Source of the DNA: Actinomycetota bacterium
GTDB taxonomy: Bacteria > Actinomycetota > Thermoleophilia > Gaiellales > Gaiellaceae
Length of the DNA: 17,420 nt
Reading direction: 5' to 3'
Assembly: GCA_013697465.1 (NCBI GenBank)
Contig: JACCWU010000076.1
Span: forward strand, 1 to 17,420
Shown here: positions 8,091 through 15,143 of the stretch, one piece after another
Layout of the letters: each line of letters starts with the position of its first letter
How positions within the stretch are numbered: the stretch's first letter is position 1
Program-made: the position numbers and the translations under genes
Notes under the pieces: model-generated
Told to the model about the DNA's origin: nothing
The model's database searches: none
What the model saw: only the letters and a program-made list of their open reading frames with translations

Positions 8091-8781
8091 AGACGACCTC
8101 CCCGCTCTCGACGGTCAGCAGCTCGCCGTGGCCGACCGCGATCACGAGTCTTCCCTGACGATCGATCTTCATCGCCGTCCCGCTCGTTCCATTCACGCTG
8201 ACCTGCCGGCCGCGCAGGAAGTCGCGCGAACCGAGGCCTTCGTACACGGCATCGAGGCCGCCATCGAGCCAGTCCGAATAGCGATGGCCCAGATCGTCGA
8301 CGATCGACGCAAGCAGTTGCTCGCGATCCCACTCGCGGCCGGTGGTCGTACGGAGTGAGCCTGCCCGCTCGGGAAGGTCCTCGCTCCGCTGGTTGACGTT
8401 CACGCCGATCCCGAGGACGACGGCGCCGTCGCGCGCCTCGGCGAGGCAGCCGGCGACCTTCATCCGCCTGAGCATGACGTCGTTCGGCCACTTCAGCTGG
8501 ACGGAGAGCCCTATCGAACGCTCGAGCGTGTCGGCGATCGCGACCCCCGCGACGAGCGAGAGCTCGGGTGCAGGCCGCTCGGCCGGCGGCTTCAGGAGCA
8601 GTGAGCAAAGGATGGCCGTGCCCGGCGGCGCTTCCCACGTACGGCCGAGCCGGCCGCGTCCCGCGGTCTGGTAGTCGGCGACTGCGAGCGCGCCTTCCGG
8701 CATCGAGGCATCGACGAGGGCCTGCGTCGACTCGCAGGAGCCGACGTCGATGCGCGGTTGGCCGAGCTCTCTAGCGGCCAT
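8080..8781 (-). CDS. birA: Biotin--[acetyl-CoA carboxylase] ligase, lacking the DNA-binding domain
   Basis: The enzyme activates biotin to biotinyl-5'-AMP and attaches it to carboxyl-carrier proteins. The 233-residue protein has the biotin/ATP loop GRGRLGRTW (41-49), KWPNDVML (97-104), the catalytic lysine K108 in KVAGCLAE, and GIGVNVN. A C-terminal SH3-like domain follows. It starts directly with the catalytic domain, so it is a group I (non-repressor) ligase without the N-terminal winged helix. The ATG overlaps the fdhA stop by 11 bases, so it is probably co-transcribed with the formate dehydrogenase genes. No functional link between the two is obvious. Confidence 0.95.
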   Translation of the reverse strand: MAARELGQPRIDVGSCESTQALVDASMPEGALAVADYQTAGRGRLGRTWEAPPGTAILCSLLLKPPAERPAPELSLVAGVAIADTLERSIGLSVQLKWPNDVMLRRMKVAGCLAEARDGAVVLGIGVNVNQRSEDLPERAGSLRTTTGREWDREQLLASIVDDLGHRYSDWLDGGLDAVYEGLGSRDFLRGRQVSVNGTSGTAMKIDRQGRLVIAVGHGELLTVESGEVVYER

Positions 8782-11494
8782 CGCCGACCGCTTGTGGCGT
8801 CGGCTCCACGCGCACCGCGCTGACCTTGTACTCGGGAGTTCCGATCAGCGGGTCGCCGACGTCATGTGTGAGCCAGTTCACCTTCTGCTCGGCGAAGTGG
8901 AGCGCCATCCAGACGAGTCCGGGATACACGCGCTCCGAGTAGTGGGCCTCCGCCTCGAGCTCGCCGCGGCGCGACACGAGGCGGGCAAGCTGGCCATGGT
9001 CTATGCCGAGTCCTCGCGCGTCGTCGGCATGGATCTCGAAGAATGGCCGCTCTTGCTTGTCGACCACGCCCGGCTCGCGCATGGTCATGTTCGCGGAGTT
9101 GTAGTGGTAGAGCGTGCGACCCGTCGTGAGCACGAAGGGATACTCCGAGTCCGGATCCTCGATCGGCGGCTGGTACTCGACGGGGAAGAAGCGTCCTCGC
9201 CCGCTGGGGAGCGCCGGCCGGGGCGCGTGCAGGTACGGCGTGCCGGGATGGTCGCGATCGGTGCAGGGCCATTGCATCCCGTTCTCCTCGAGGCGGTCGT
9301 ACCGGATGCCATACCAGTTGGGAGCGAGGTCGGCGAGCTCATTCCACACCGCCTCGGCGTCCGGATACTCGGGCCACCGCGCCCCGAGGGCCTTGGCCAT
9401 GAGGAGGACGATCTCGCGATCCACCTTCGCCTCACCCGGAAGCGGCGCCGCCTCGCGCACGCGGCTGATGCGTCTCTCCGTGTTCGTGAACGTCCCGTCC
9501 TTCTCCGCGAAGCTGGACGCGGGGAGAACGACGTGCGCGTACTTCCGCGTCGAGTCGTTCAGGAAGATGTCCTGAGACATGAGGAACTCGAGGCCCTCGA
9601 GACCTTCCTCGACGTGGCGGGCATTGGGCTCCGTCTGCGCCGGGTTCTCACCGACGAGATAGAGGGCCTTGATGCGCCCGTCGTGGAGCCCCGAGACGAT
9701 CTGATCGAGGCGATACCCCGGCTTGTCCGGGATCTCGGCGCCCCAGACGTCGGCGAACTTACGCTGGATCTCGGGATCGTCCACCGACTGGTAGCCGGGG
9801 AGGTACGAGGGATTCGCACCCGAGTCGTTCAGCCCTTGGACGTTGTTCTGCCCACGCAAGGCGTTGAGGCCTGTCGACTCGTAGCCGAGATGGCCGGTCA
9901 TGAGCACGAGGTTGGAGAGCGACCAGATGTTGTCCACTCCGCACGCATGCTCGGTGATCCCGAGCGTGTAGAAGATCGCGGCATGGCGCTCGCGTGCGTA
10001 CTCGCGCGCCGTGGCGCGGATGTCCTCGGCGGGCACGCCGGTGACCTTCTCCGCCTCCTCGGGCGGGTAGCGCAAGACGATCTCGCGCACGGCGTCGAAG
10101 TCGTCCGTGAACCCGCGGATGTACTCCTCGTTCTGGAGGCCCTCGGAGAGGATCGTGTGCATCATCGCGTTCAGCAGCCACACGTCCGTCCCCGGGCGCA
10201 GCTGGAGGTGCCGTTTGGCGAGCTTCGTCAGCCAGATCTTGCGCGGGTCGGCGACGACGAGAGTCGCGCCCTTGCGCACGGCCTTCTTGATTCGCAACGC
10301 CAGCACCGGGTGGGCCTCCGTCGTGTTCGAGCCGATGACGAAGAGGAAGCGGTCGTTCTCGATCTCCGGGATCGAGTTGGTGCTTGCGCCTCTGCCGAAC
10401 GACCTGACCAGGCCGTAAAGAGTGGGAGCGTGTCAGGTCGACTCGCACGAGTGGACGGAGTTCGTCCCGACCACCGCCCGCGCGAGCTTCTGGATGAGGT
10501 AGTTCTCCTCGTTCGTCAGACGGGCGGAGGAGAGGAAGCCCACCGCCTGCGAGCCGTGACGCTCGATGACGCCTCTGAGCCCATCGGCTGCGACCTGCAG
10601 CGCGTGCTCCCAAGTGGTCGCATGGAGCTCGCCGTCCTCGCCGCGAACGAGTGGCTGGGTGAGCCGATCCGGATGATGGACGAAGTTGAACGCGAACCGT
10701 CCTTTGACGCAGAGGTTCCCCTCGTTCGGCAGGTACTCGTCCTTCGAGGTGACCTTGACGATGTGCTTGGTCTCGGGGTCGAGGTTGAGGTCGATCTGGC
10801 AGCCGACGCCGCAGAAGGTGCAGGTCGTCCGCACCTGCTCGAGGGCGCGCTCGGGGCGCTTCGTGCCCTCCTCGAACTTCTCGTAGATGGCGCCGGTCGG
10901 GCAGACGGACAGGCATCCGCCGCAGAGCTCGCACTCGGTGTCGAGCCAGGAGAGCCCCCATGTGGGGACGATCCGCGCCTGTCCGCCGCGCCCTTCGAGC
11001 GAGAGCGCGGAGCACTGCATGACCTCCTGCGTGTAGCGGACGCAGCGGTTGCAGAGGATGCAGGCGTCCGGGTCGTAGCCCATGAGCCGGTTGCGGTCGT
11101 CGTACTCCTCGCGCTTGGCGTCCGGGAGGATCAGCGGAGCCTCGGCGCCGAGCTCGTTCGCGAGGTCGAGGAGCTCGTTCGGTCGGCCGCCGGGCGAAGC
11201 GTTCAGGTGCTCCGAGAGCAGCATCTCGGTCAGCGTCCTCTGGAAGTCCGTGATCGCGCCGTTCGTCGACACGACCATCCCCTCGGCCACGCGGGTGGCG
11301 CAGGCGGGCATGGGCCTCGGGGACCCCTCGACGTCGACGACGCACATGCGGCAACCTCCGTACGGGTCGAGCTTCGAGTCGTGGCAGAGCGTAGGGATGA
11401 ACGTGTCGTGGCGCGCGGCGGCGTGGACGAGCAACTCGCCTTCGGGCGCGCTGACGGCACGGCCGTCGAGCGTGAACTCCACCATCGCGGTCAC
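8771..11494 (-). CDS. fdhA: Selenocysteine-containing formate dehydrogenase alpha subunit (in-frame TGA at 10433-10435 read as Sec)
   Basis: Formate oxidation to CO2 at a bis-MGD Mo/W centre, with electrons passed through Fe-S clusters to the NuoEF-like subunit. Domains in order: NuoG-like [2Fe-2S] (Cys37, 48, 51, 65); ferredoxin-like (Cys145, 148, 151, then Cys188, 191, 194, 198); Mo-4Fe-4S (Cys225, 228, 232, 262; Lys264); molybdopterin oxidoreductase; and a C-terminal MGD-binding domain (FVLTTGRTLYHYNSANMTMR to TPEYKVSAVRVE). Codon 354 is TGA, between NSVHSCEST and HAPTLYGLVRSFGRGA. This is the exact active-site Sec/Cys position of E. coli FdhF-type enzymes (V-U-H-G-P-S-V). Homology continues unbroken on both sides, and a SECIS-like hairpin follows. 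The GTG start overlaps the sulfotransferase stop (GTGA) and has AGGAGG 10 nt upstream; ATG at 11485 is the alternative. Conventional annotation would split this gene in two. Thr155 replaces a usual ferredoxin cysteine. Confidence 0.92.
10399..10435 (-). promoter_or_regulatory. Bacterial SECIS element with its UGA codon
   Basis: Read on the minus strand: UGA (10435-10433), 16 nt, then a perfect-stem hairpin ACGGCCT-GGTC-AGGTCGT (10416-10399; seven pairs, one of them G-U). The apical loop GGUC carries the G and U recognised by SelB in known bacterial SECIS elements, for example the GGUC in the E. coli fdhF loop. The loop begins 23 nt after the UGA, within the spacing accepted for bacterial SECIS. 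It is translated as part of fdhA. Confidence 0.85.
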
Positions 11495-12117
11495 TTTACC
11501 TCTGCCTCCTCGCTCTGCTGCGCCCACTCGGCTGTCGTGTTGACGTGTGGGAACGGCGCAGGAGGGACGGCCACTTCGAGGGCGCGGCAGATCGGAGCCC
11601 AGCCGTCCTCGGGCCGCCACTCGACGAGACGACCAGGCGCGATCGCGTTGCGCACGTCCTCGTTGTGCCGCTCATACGCCGTCATCGCCGTTGATGCATC
11701 GTCCCACCGTTCGCCGATCCGCTCTCGCAGGAGTTCGTGAAAGAGCTCCAGCCAGTCTCCGTACTTGGGAAATGCGTCGAGCCGCGCAACTTCCAGAATG
11801 GTCCGGTCTGCGCTTCGCCACCAGGTGGAAGCGTCGTCGCGTTGCGTCAGCACGACGATCGCCTCGGGATTCGCGTCGCCAAGCTCCCTCCAGAAAGCGG
11901 ATGCCGGCCAATCAACCGTGGCGACGTAGTTGGCGAGAAACCTGTTCCAGTCGGGCGGATCGCCCCGGAGTGCCCGTCGCCAGATCGGCACGTGGTCGAG
12001 ATTCGCGAACACCTCGTGCATGTGGTAGCAGCGCCCGCCGAGAAGCTGCTCGAGGGCGAGCTGGAGCGACTTCGTCCCTGTTCGCGGAAACCCCGCGCCG
12101 ATCAGTCGCAGCGTCAA
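11491..12117 (-). CDS. Sulfotransferase family protein (Sulfotransfer_4-like)
   Basis: The 208-residue product starts LRLIGAGFPRTGTKSLQLALEQL, with the 5'-phosphosulfate-binding loop FPRTGT. It continues with CYHMHEVFANLDHVPIW, TVDWPASAFWREL and the 3'-phosphate-binding segment VVLTQRDDASTWWRSADRTI. These match small PAPS-dependent sulfotransferases of the Sulfotransfer_4 type, and the length is typical. I choose TTG 12117 as the start: it overlaps the fdhB stop as TTGA and places the family N-terminus correctly, although the frame is open further upstream. Its own stop overlaps the fdhA GTG as GTGA. It therefore sits inside the FDH operon between the two subunit genes. The acceptor is unknown, and it is not a recognised FDH subunit. 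Confidence 0.85.
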   Translation of the reverse strand: MTLRLIGAGFPRTGTKSLQLALEQLLGGRCYHMHEVFANLDHVPIWRRALRGDPPDWNRFLANYVATVDWPASAFWRELGDANPEAIVVLTQRDDASTWWRSADRTILEVARLDAFPKYGDWLELFHELLRERIGERWDDASTAMTAYERHNEDVRNAIAPGRLVEWRPEDGWAPICRALEVAVPPAPFPHVNTTAEWAQQSEEAEVK

Positions 12118-13691
12118 TGCGCAGAGCTCGAGCGGGCGCCGTCGAGCGGCGCGAAGAGCTCCGGCCACCAGCGCATCGCGTTCCGCACCGGAATGGGCGA
12201 TGCCTGCCCGAGCCCGCAGATGGAGGTTTTCTCCATCGCGAGCAGCCACTCGTCGACCTTCTCGCGCGTCATCGCCGCTTCACCGTGCTCGAGCTCCTCG
12301 CAGAGATGGTGGAGCGCCCGGTTCCCGATCCGGCAGGGCGTGCACTTCTGGCACGACTCCTCGGCGAAGAAACGCATCGTCTCGGCGAGGAGGCGGAGTG
12401 GGGAATAGGAGGCGGGGAACACCTGAACCGCGGCCGAGCCGACCCCCGCCCCGTACTCGCGGAGCGCGTCGCGCGTGAGTGGCGTGTCGAACGCCTCGGG
12501 CGGCAGGATCCCGCTCGCCGCACCACCCGGGACGACCGCGCCCACCTCGCCCGCGAATCCGCCCGCGTGCTCCTCCACCAGCTCGCGCGTCGTGATCCCG
12601 CTCGGCGCCTCGTAGCAACCGGGCGCGCCGACGGCTCCGGATACGGACCACAGCCGCGTCCCCACTGTCCCTCTCCTCCCGAGCGAGGCCCACCAGTCTC
12701 CGCCCTTGACGAGGATCGCCGGGATGTGTGCCAGCGTCTCGACGTTGTTGATCAGAGTCGGCCGGCCGAGATATCCCACCTGCGCGGGAAACGGAGGCCG
12801 GAGCCGGGGCATCGCCCGGCGGCCCTCCATCGACTCGAGCATCGCCGTTTCCTCGCCCGCGATGTAGGCGCCCGCCCCGATCACGAGCTCGAGCGAGCGC
12901 CCGTCGAGGAGCCCCGCGACCCTGAACTCCTCGATTGCGTCGAGCAGCCGACGCTGCGCTGTCGCGTACTCCTCGCGGAGGTAGATGTATCCCTCTTCGG
13001 CCTCGGCGAAGCGCATCGCGATCAAGACGCCCTCGACGAAGAGGTGCGGCCGAAGCTCCATGACGTAGCGGTCCTTGATCGTCCCCGGCTCGCCCTCGTC
13101 CGCGTTGACGACGACGTAGCGGGGTCCGGGCTCGCGCGAGACCGCCTCCCACTTGACGCCGGTCGGGAACCCGGCCCCGCCGAAGCCGGTGATGCCCGAA
13201 GCCTTGAGCTCTCCGATGACGCGGTCTGTCGCAAGCGAGTCTCGCAGGGGCTCCAGCCCACCTCGCGCCGCGTAGTCGGCGATGGTCTCGTCGCGGCGGC
13301 CGAGTCCGATCGCCGGGCCCTCGTTCGTCGAGTGCGTCACCGCCGGGACGATCTCGTCGCCTCTCGTCTGTACGGGCGCAAGGTCGCAGTGGCCGAGACA
13401 GGCGACCTCGATCGCGTCGGGATGCTGCGCGAGCAGATCGCGAGCGCCGAAGCAGTCGCACACAGGCCCCGTGCAGATGCGGTGGGCGCCCGCCGGTACC
13501 TGCAGGAACGAATAGAAGGACACGACCTCGTGCACCTCTCCACGTCTGATGTTCATGTGGTCGGCGAGGGCGTCCGAGAGCTCGGGAGTGATCGGTCCCA
13601 CCTCTCGCCGAACACGGCCTAGGTTGTCCAGCAGGCGCGTGCGCGCCGTCGGAAGCCGAGGAAGGAGCGCGACGAGCCTCACCGCATCCAT
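12114..13691 (-). CDS. fdhB: NuoE-NuoF fusion, NAD-dependent formate dehydrogenase beta subunit
   Basis: The 525-residue protein fuses two complex-I-type modules. The N-terminal NuoE-like thioredoxin-fold domain (to about residue 115) binds [2Fe-2S] through C73-x4-C78 and C98-x3-C102. The NuoF-like part carries the FMN/NADH motifs ITGFGGAGFPTGVKWE (about 167-182) and NADEGEPGTIKDRYVME, then GAGAYIAGEETAMLESMEG. An SLBB domain follows, and then a [4Fe-4S] site at C447, C450, C453 and C492 (SCQKCTPCRIGN, SICGLGQ). HoxF and FdsB proteins share this build; pairing with fdhA points to a soluble NAD-reducing FDH. The ATG has no Shine-Dalgarno sequence but a TAGACT box ends 7 nt upstream. It is the first gene of the minus-strand operon. 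Confidence 0.93.
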   Translation of the reverse strand: MDAVRLVALLPRLPTARTRLLDNLGRVRREVGPITPELSDALADHMNIRRGEVHEVVSFYSFLQVPAGAHRICTGPVCDCFGARDLLAQHPDAIEVACLGHCDLAPVQTRGDEIVPAVTHSTNEGPAIGLGRRDETIADYAARGGLEPLRDSLATDRVIGELKASGITGFGGAGFPTGVKWEAVSREPGPRYVVVNADEGEPGTIKDRYVMELRPHLFVEGVLIAMRFAEAEEGYIYLREEYATAQRRLLDAIEEFRVAGLLDGRSLELVIGAGAYIAGEETAMLESMEGRRAMPRLRPPFPAQVGYLGRPTLINNVETLAHIPAILVKGGDWWASLGRRGTVGTRLWSVSGAVGAPGCYEAPSGITTRELVEEHAGGFAGEVGAVVPGGAASGILPPEAFDTPLTRDALREYGAGVGSAAVQVFPASYSPLRLLAETMRFFAEESCQKCTPCRIGNRALHHLCEELEHGEAAMTREKVDEWLLAMEKTSICGLGQASPIPVRNAMRWWPELFAPLDGARSSSAH

Positions 13692-13698
13692 TCGTGTG

Positions 13699-13704
13699 AG
13701 TCTA
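13699..13704 (-). promoter_or_regulatory. Putative -10 box of the formate dehydrogenase operon promoter (leaderless)
   Basis: On the minus strand TAGACT is followed by 7 nt and the ATG of fdhB, so transcription would start at or next to the start codon. No -35 hexamer of the TTGAC type is recognisable 16-19 nt upstream, which fits a promoter that depends on an activator. Two palindromes lie upstream, centred about 72 and 139 bp from this start. Confidence 0.4.
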
Positions 13705-13754
13705 CGGACGAGCAGCCAGCGCGGCGTTTCCGCAAACGGGTGCGCCGAAAGCCA

Positions 13755-13771
13755 AGTTACAACTTGTAACT
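13755..13771. promoter_or_regulatory. Proximal palindromic operator upstream of the formate dehydrogenase operon
   Basis: AGTTACAA-C-TTGTAACT is a perfect inverted repeat with 8-bp arms, AT-rich in a GC-rich setting. It shares a 19-base identical core with the copy at 13820-13840, 67 bp away centre to centre. The region 13692-13864 has no gene. Its position upstream of fdhB makes regulation of the FDH operon the likeliest role. The cognate regulator is not in the window and I cannot name its family. Confidence 0.7.
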
Positions 13772-13819
13772 ATCTGCGAGAACAGCCGAGCTAGCAGGGA
13801 GAAGAGGTGGCTCGGGGCG

Positions 13820-13840
13820 CAAGTTACAACTTGTAACTTG
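13820..13840. promoter_or_regulatory. Distal palindromic operator upstream of the formate dehydrogenase operon
   Basis: This is the second copy of AAGTTACAACTTGTAACTT, here with 10-bp perfect arms around the central C. It begins 20 bp beyond the end of the first arm's flanking A/T block's opposite side by 47 bp of ordinary GC-rich sequence. Just beyond it, GCCGTCA is repeated (13854-13860, 13861-13867, then GCCGTCG) running into the 3' end of arfB. Confidence 0.7.
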
Positions 13841-13864
13841 GCTCTCTGCGTCGGCCGTCAGCCG

Positions 13865-14296
13865 TCAGCCGTCGTCGGTCACGGGGCCACGGAGCTTCTT
13901 GGCGCGGGAGCGCCGCTTCTTCCCTTCGAGCCGCCGCTCGCGTGCTCCGGCGGTCGGCTTCGTGGGCACTCGCCTCCGCGGGACCGCGAGGGCCGCGCGG
14001 AGCTTCTCCACGAGCCGTGCGACTGCGAGCTCGCGGTTCCGTAGCTGGCTCCGCTCGTCCTGCGCGACCGCTCGCAGCACCGGTCCCGCCCGCGCGACGA
14101 CTCGCCGTTTCTGGACGTCGCCGAGCGCGGCGGATCTCTCGACGTCGAACACCGCCTCGACGCGCGTCGACGACTTCTGAGCGTGCTGGCCGCCCGGGCC
14201 GCTCGATCGAGAGACCCTGATCTCGACTTCCGAAAGCGGGAGGAGGACAGAGCGCGTGACCCGAATTTCCCGCTCCGGCGCCGGCGAAGCCGGCAT
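13865..14296 (-). CDS. arfB: ArfB/YaeJ-type peptidyl-tRNA hydrolase (RF-1 domain, ribosome rescue)
   Basis: This family hydrolyses peptidyl-tRNA on stalled ribosomes. The 143-residue product has the class I release-factor GGQ motif in SRSSGPGGQHAQKSSTRVE, preceded by LPLSEVEIRVS as in ArfB. It ends in a strongly basic tail (RERRLEGKKRRSRAKKLRG), the part that enters the empty mRNA channel in ArfB. The codon-recognition domains of true release factors are absent. ATG 14296 is the most reasonable start, but its ribosome site is poor and the frame is open further upstream over the HAD gene, so the exact start is uncertain. It is divergent from the HAD gene and upstream of the FDH control region. 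Confidence 0.85.
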   Translation of the reverse strand: MPASPAPEREIRVTRSVLLPLSEVEIRVSRSSGPGGQHAQKSSTRVEAVFDVERSAALGDVQKRRVVARAGPVLRAVAQDERSQLRNRELAVARLVEKLRAALAVPRRRVPTKPTAGARERRLEGKKRRSRAKKLRGPVTDDG

Positions 14297-14334
14297 CTCC
14301 GCTCTTGAGTCGCCTCCGTCGAGCCTACGGCTCA

Positions 14335-14340
14335 TAGACT
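14335..14340 (+). promoter_or_regulatory. Putative -10 box for the HAD phosphatase gene
   Basis: TAGACT, the same hexamer as upstream of fdhB, ends 8 nt before the ATG at 14349. No Shine-Dalgarno sequence is present. It lies in the 52-bp divergent gap between arfB and the HAD gene, where a TAGGCT on the opposite strand (14327-14322) could serve arfB. Confidence 0.35.
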
Positions 14341-14348
14341 CACGCTCC

Positions 14349-15143
14349 ATGGCCGACATTCTGCTCGACATCGACGGCGTGCTCCACGTATCCGGCGAAC
14401 CGATCCCCGGCGCTGCGGATGCGGTCGCCGAGCTGCGCAGCGCGGGCCACGGGCTGCGGTTCGTGTCGAACAACTCGACGCTGCCCAGCTCCGTGCTCGC
14501 GGAAGAGCTTCGAGCGATGGGATTCGCGATCGAGGACTCGGAGCTCCAGACCACACCTGCCGCGGCGGCGCGCGTGCTCGCGGGAAAGCGCGTTCTCGCG
14601 CTGGTCATGGCGGCGGTCGTCCCCGATCTCGGCGCGCTCGAGCTGGTCGGGGATCACGCGGAGGCGGTTCTGATCGGAGGCTGCGACGAGACGCTCGAGC
14701 CCAACCAGGTGTTCAGCTACATGAACCTCGCCCGCGCGTTCGCCGAGATCCAGGCGGGTGCTGCCTTGTTCTGTCTCCACAAGAACAAGTGGTGGCAGAC
14801 GAAGCGTGGCCCGCTCCTCGACGCGGGCGCCTTCGTTGCGGGGCTCGAGTACGCGACGGGAGTCGACGCGACCGTGCTCGGCAAACCCAGCCCGTCCTAC
14901 TTCGCGGCCGCGCTCGACGCTTTGGACGCCGAACCCGAGCGCACCTGGCTCGTTACGGACGACGTGGAAGAGGACGTCCCCGGCGCGCGGCTCTTCGGGA
15001 TGCGGACCGTCCTCGTCCGAACCGGCAAGTTCCGCCCCGAAACGCTCGAGCGGGCACAGACCTCCCCGGACATCGTCGTCTCCTCGCTCGCACAGTTCCC
15101 GGCTCTGCTCCTGGAGGACTTGACGGGCGGCTGGCAGGCTTGA
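14349..15143 (+). CDS. HAD-IIA family phosphatase (HDHD2/LHPP-like)
   Basis: The 264-residue product has HAD motif I DIDG (Asp7 nucleophile, Asp9 acid/base) and motif II NNST (41-44). A C2-type cap of HAD subclass IIA follows, then motif III Lys179 in VLGKPSPSYF and motif IV TDDVEEDVPGA (Asp204, Asp205). HKNKWWQTKRGPLLDAGAFVAGLEYATGVDA closely resembles the HDHD2/LHPP branch, whose members act on small phosphate compounds; the substrate here is not predictable. ATG 14349 is chosen because the family begins directly at this strand; the frame extends upstream without a plausible start. The stop overlaps the acpS TTG as TTGA. Confidence 0.9.
   Translation: MADILLDIDGVLHVSGEPIPGAADAVAELRSAGHGLRFVSNNSTLPSSVLAEELRAMGFAIEDSELQTTPAAAARVLAGKRVLALVMAAVVPDLGALELVGDHAEAVLIGGCDETLEPNQVFSYMNLARAFAEIQAGAALFCLHKNKWWQTKRGPLLDAGAFVAGLEYATGVDATVLGKPSPSYFAAALDALDAEPERTWLVTDDVEEDVPGARLFGMRTVLVRTGKFRPETLERAQTSPDIVVSSLAQFPALLLEDLTGGWQA

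Noticed and set aside
10433..10435. FDH alpha as a pseudogene with a premature stop
   Set aside because: The stop is TGA at precisely the Sec/Cys catalytic position, the frame is intact afterwards, a SECIS-like hairpin follows, and there are no other lesions in 2.7 kb.
8750..11740. A 996-codon open frame on the plus strand antisense to the FDH alpha gene
   Set aside because: Long antisense frames are normal in GC-rich DNA. The product shows no family motifs, whereas the minus strand encodes a clear FDH with Fe-S motifs; the same holds for 11547-13622 (plus) and 2103-3791 (minus).
13755..13840. CRISPR array or mobile-element ends
   Set aside because: Only two copies, perfectly palindromic with no spacer series, transposase or target duplication; operator sites upstream of fdhB fit better.
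13854..13874. Heptamer GCCGTCA tandem at the 3' end of arfB
   Set aside because: Just over two units and partly coding for the arfB C-terminus; no sign of function.
14256..14348. Upstream extension of the HAD phosphatase frame
   Set aside because: The extra residues are not family-like and overlap arfB; the ATG at 14349 puts the DIDG motif at the expected distance from the N-terminus.
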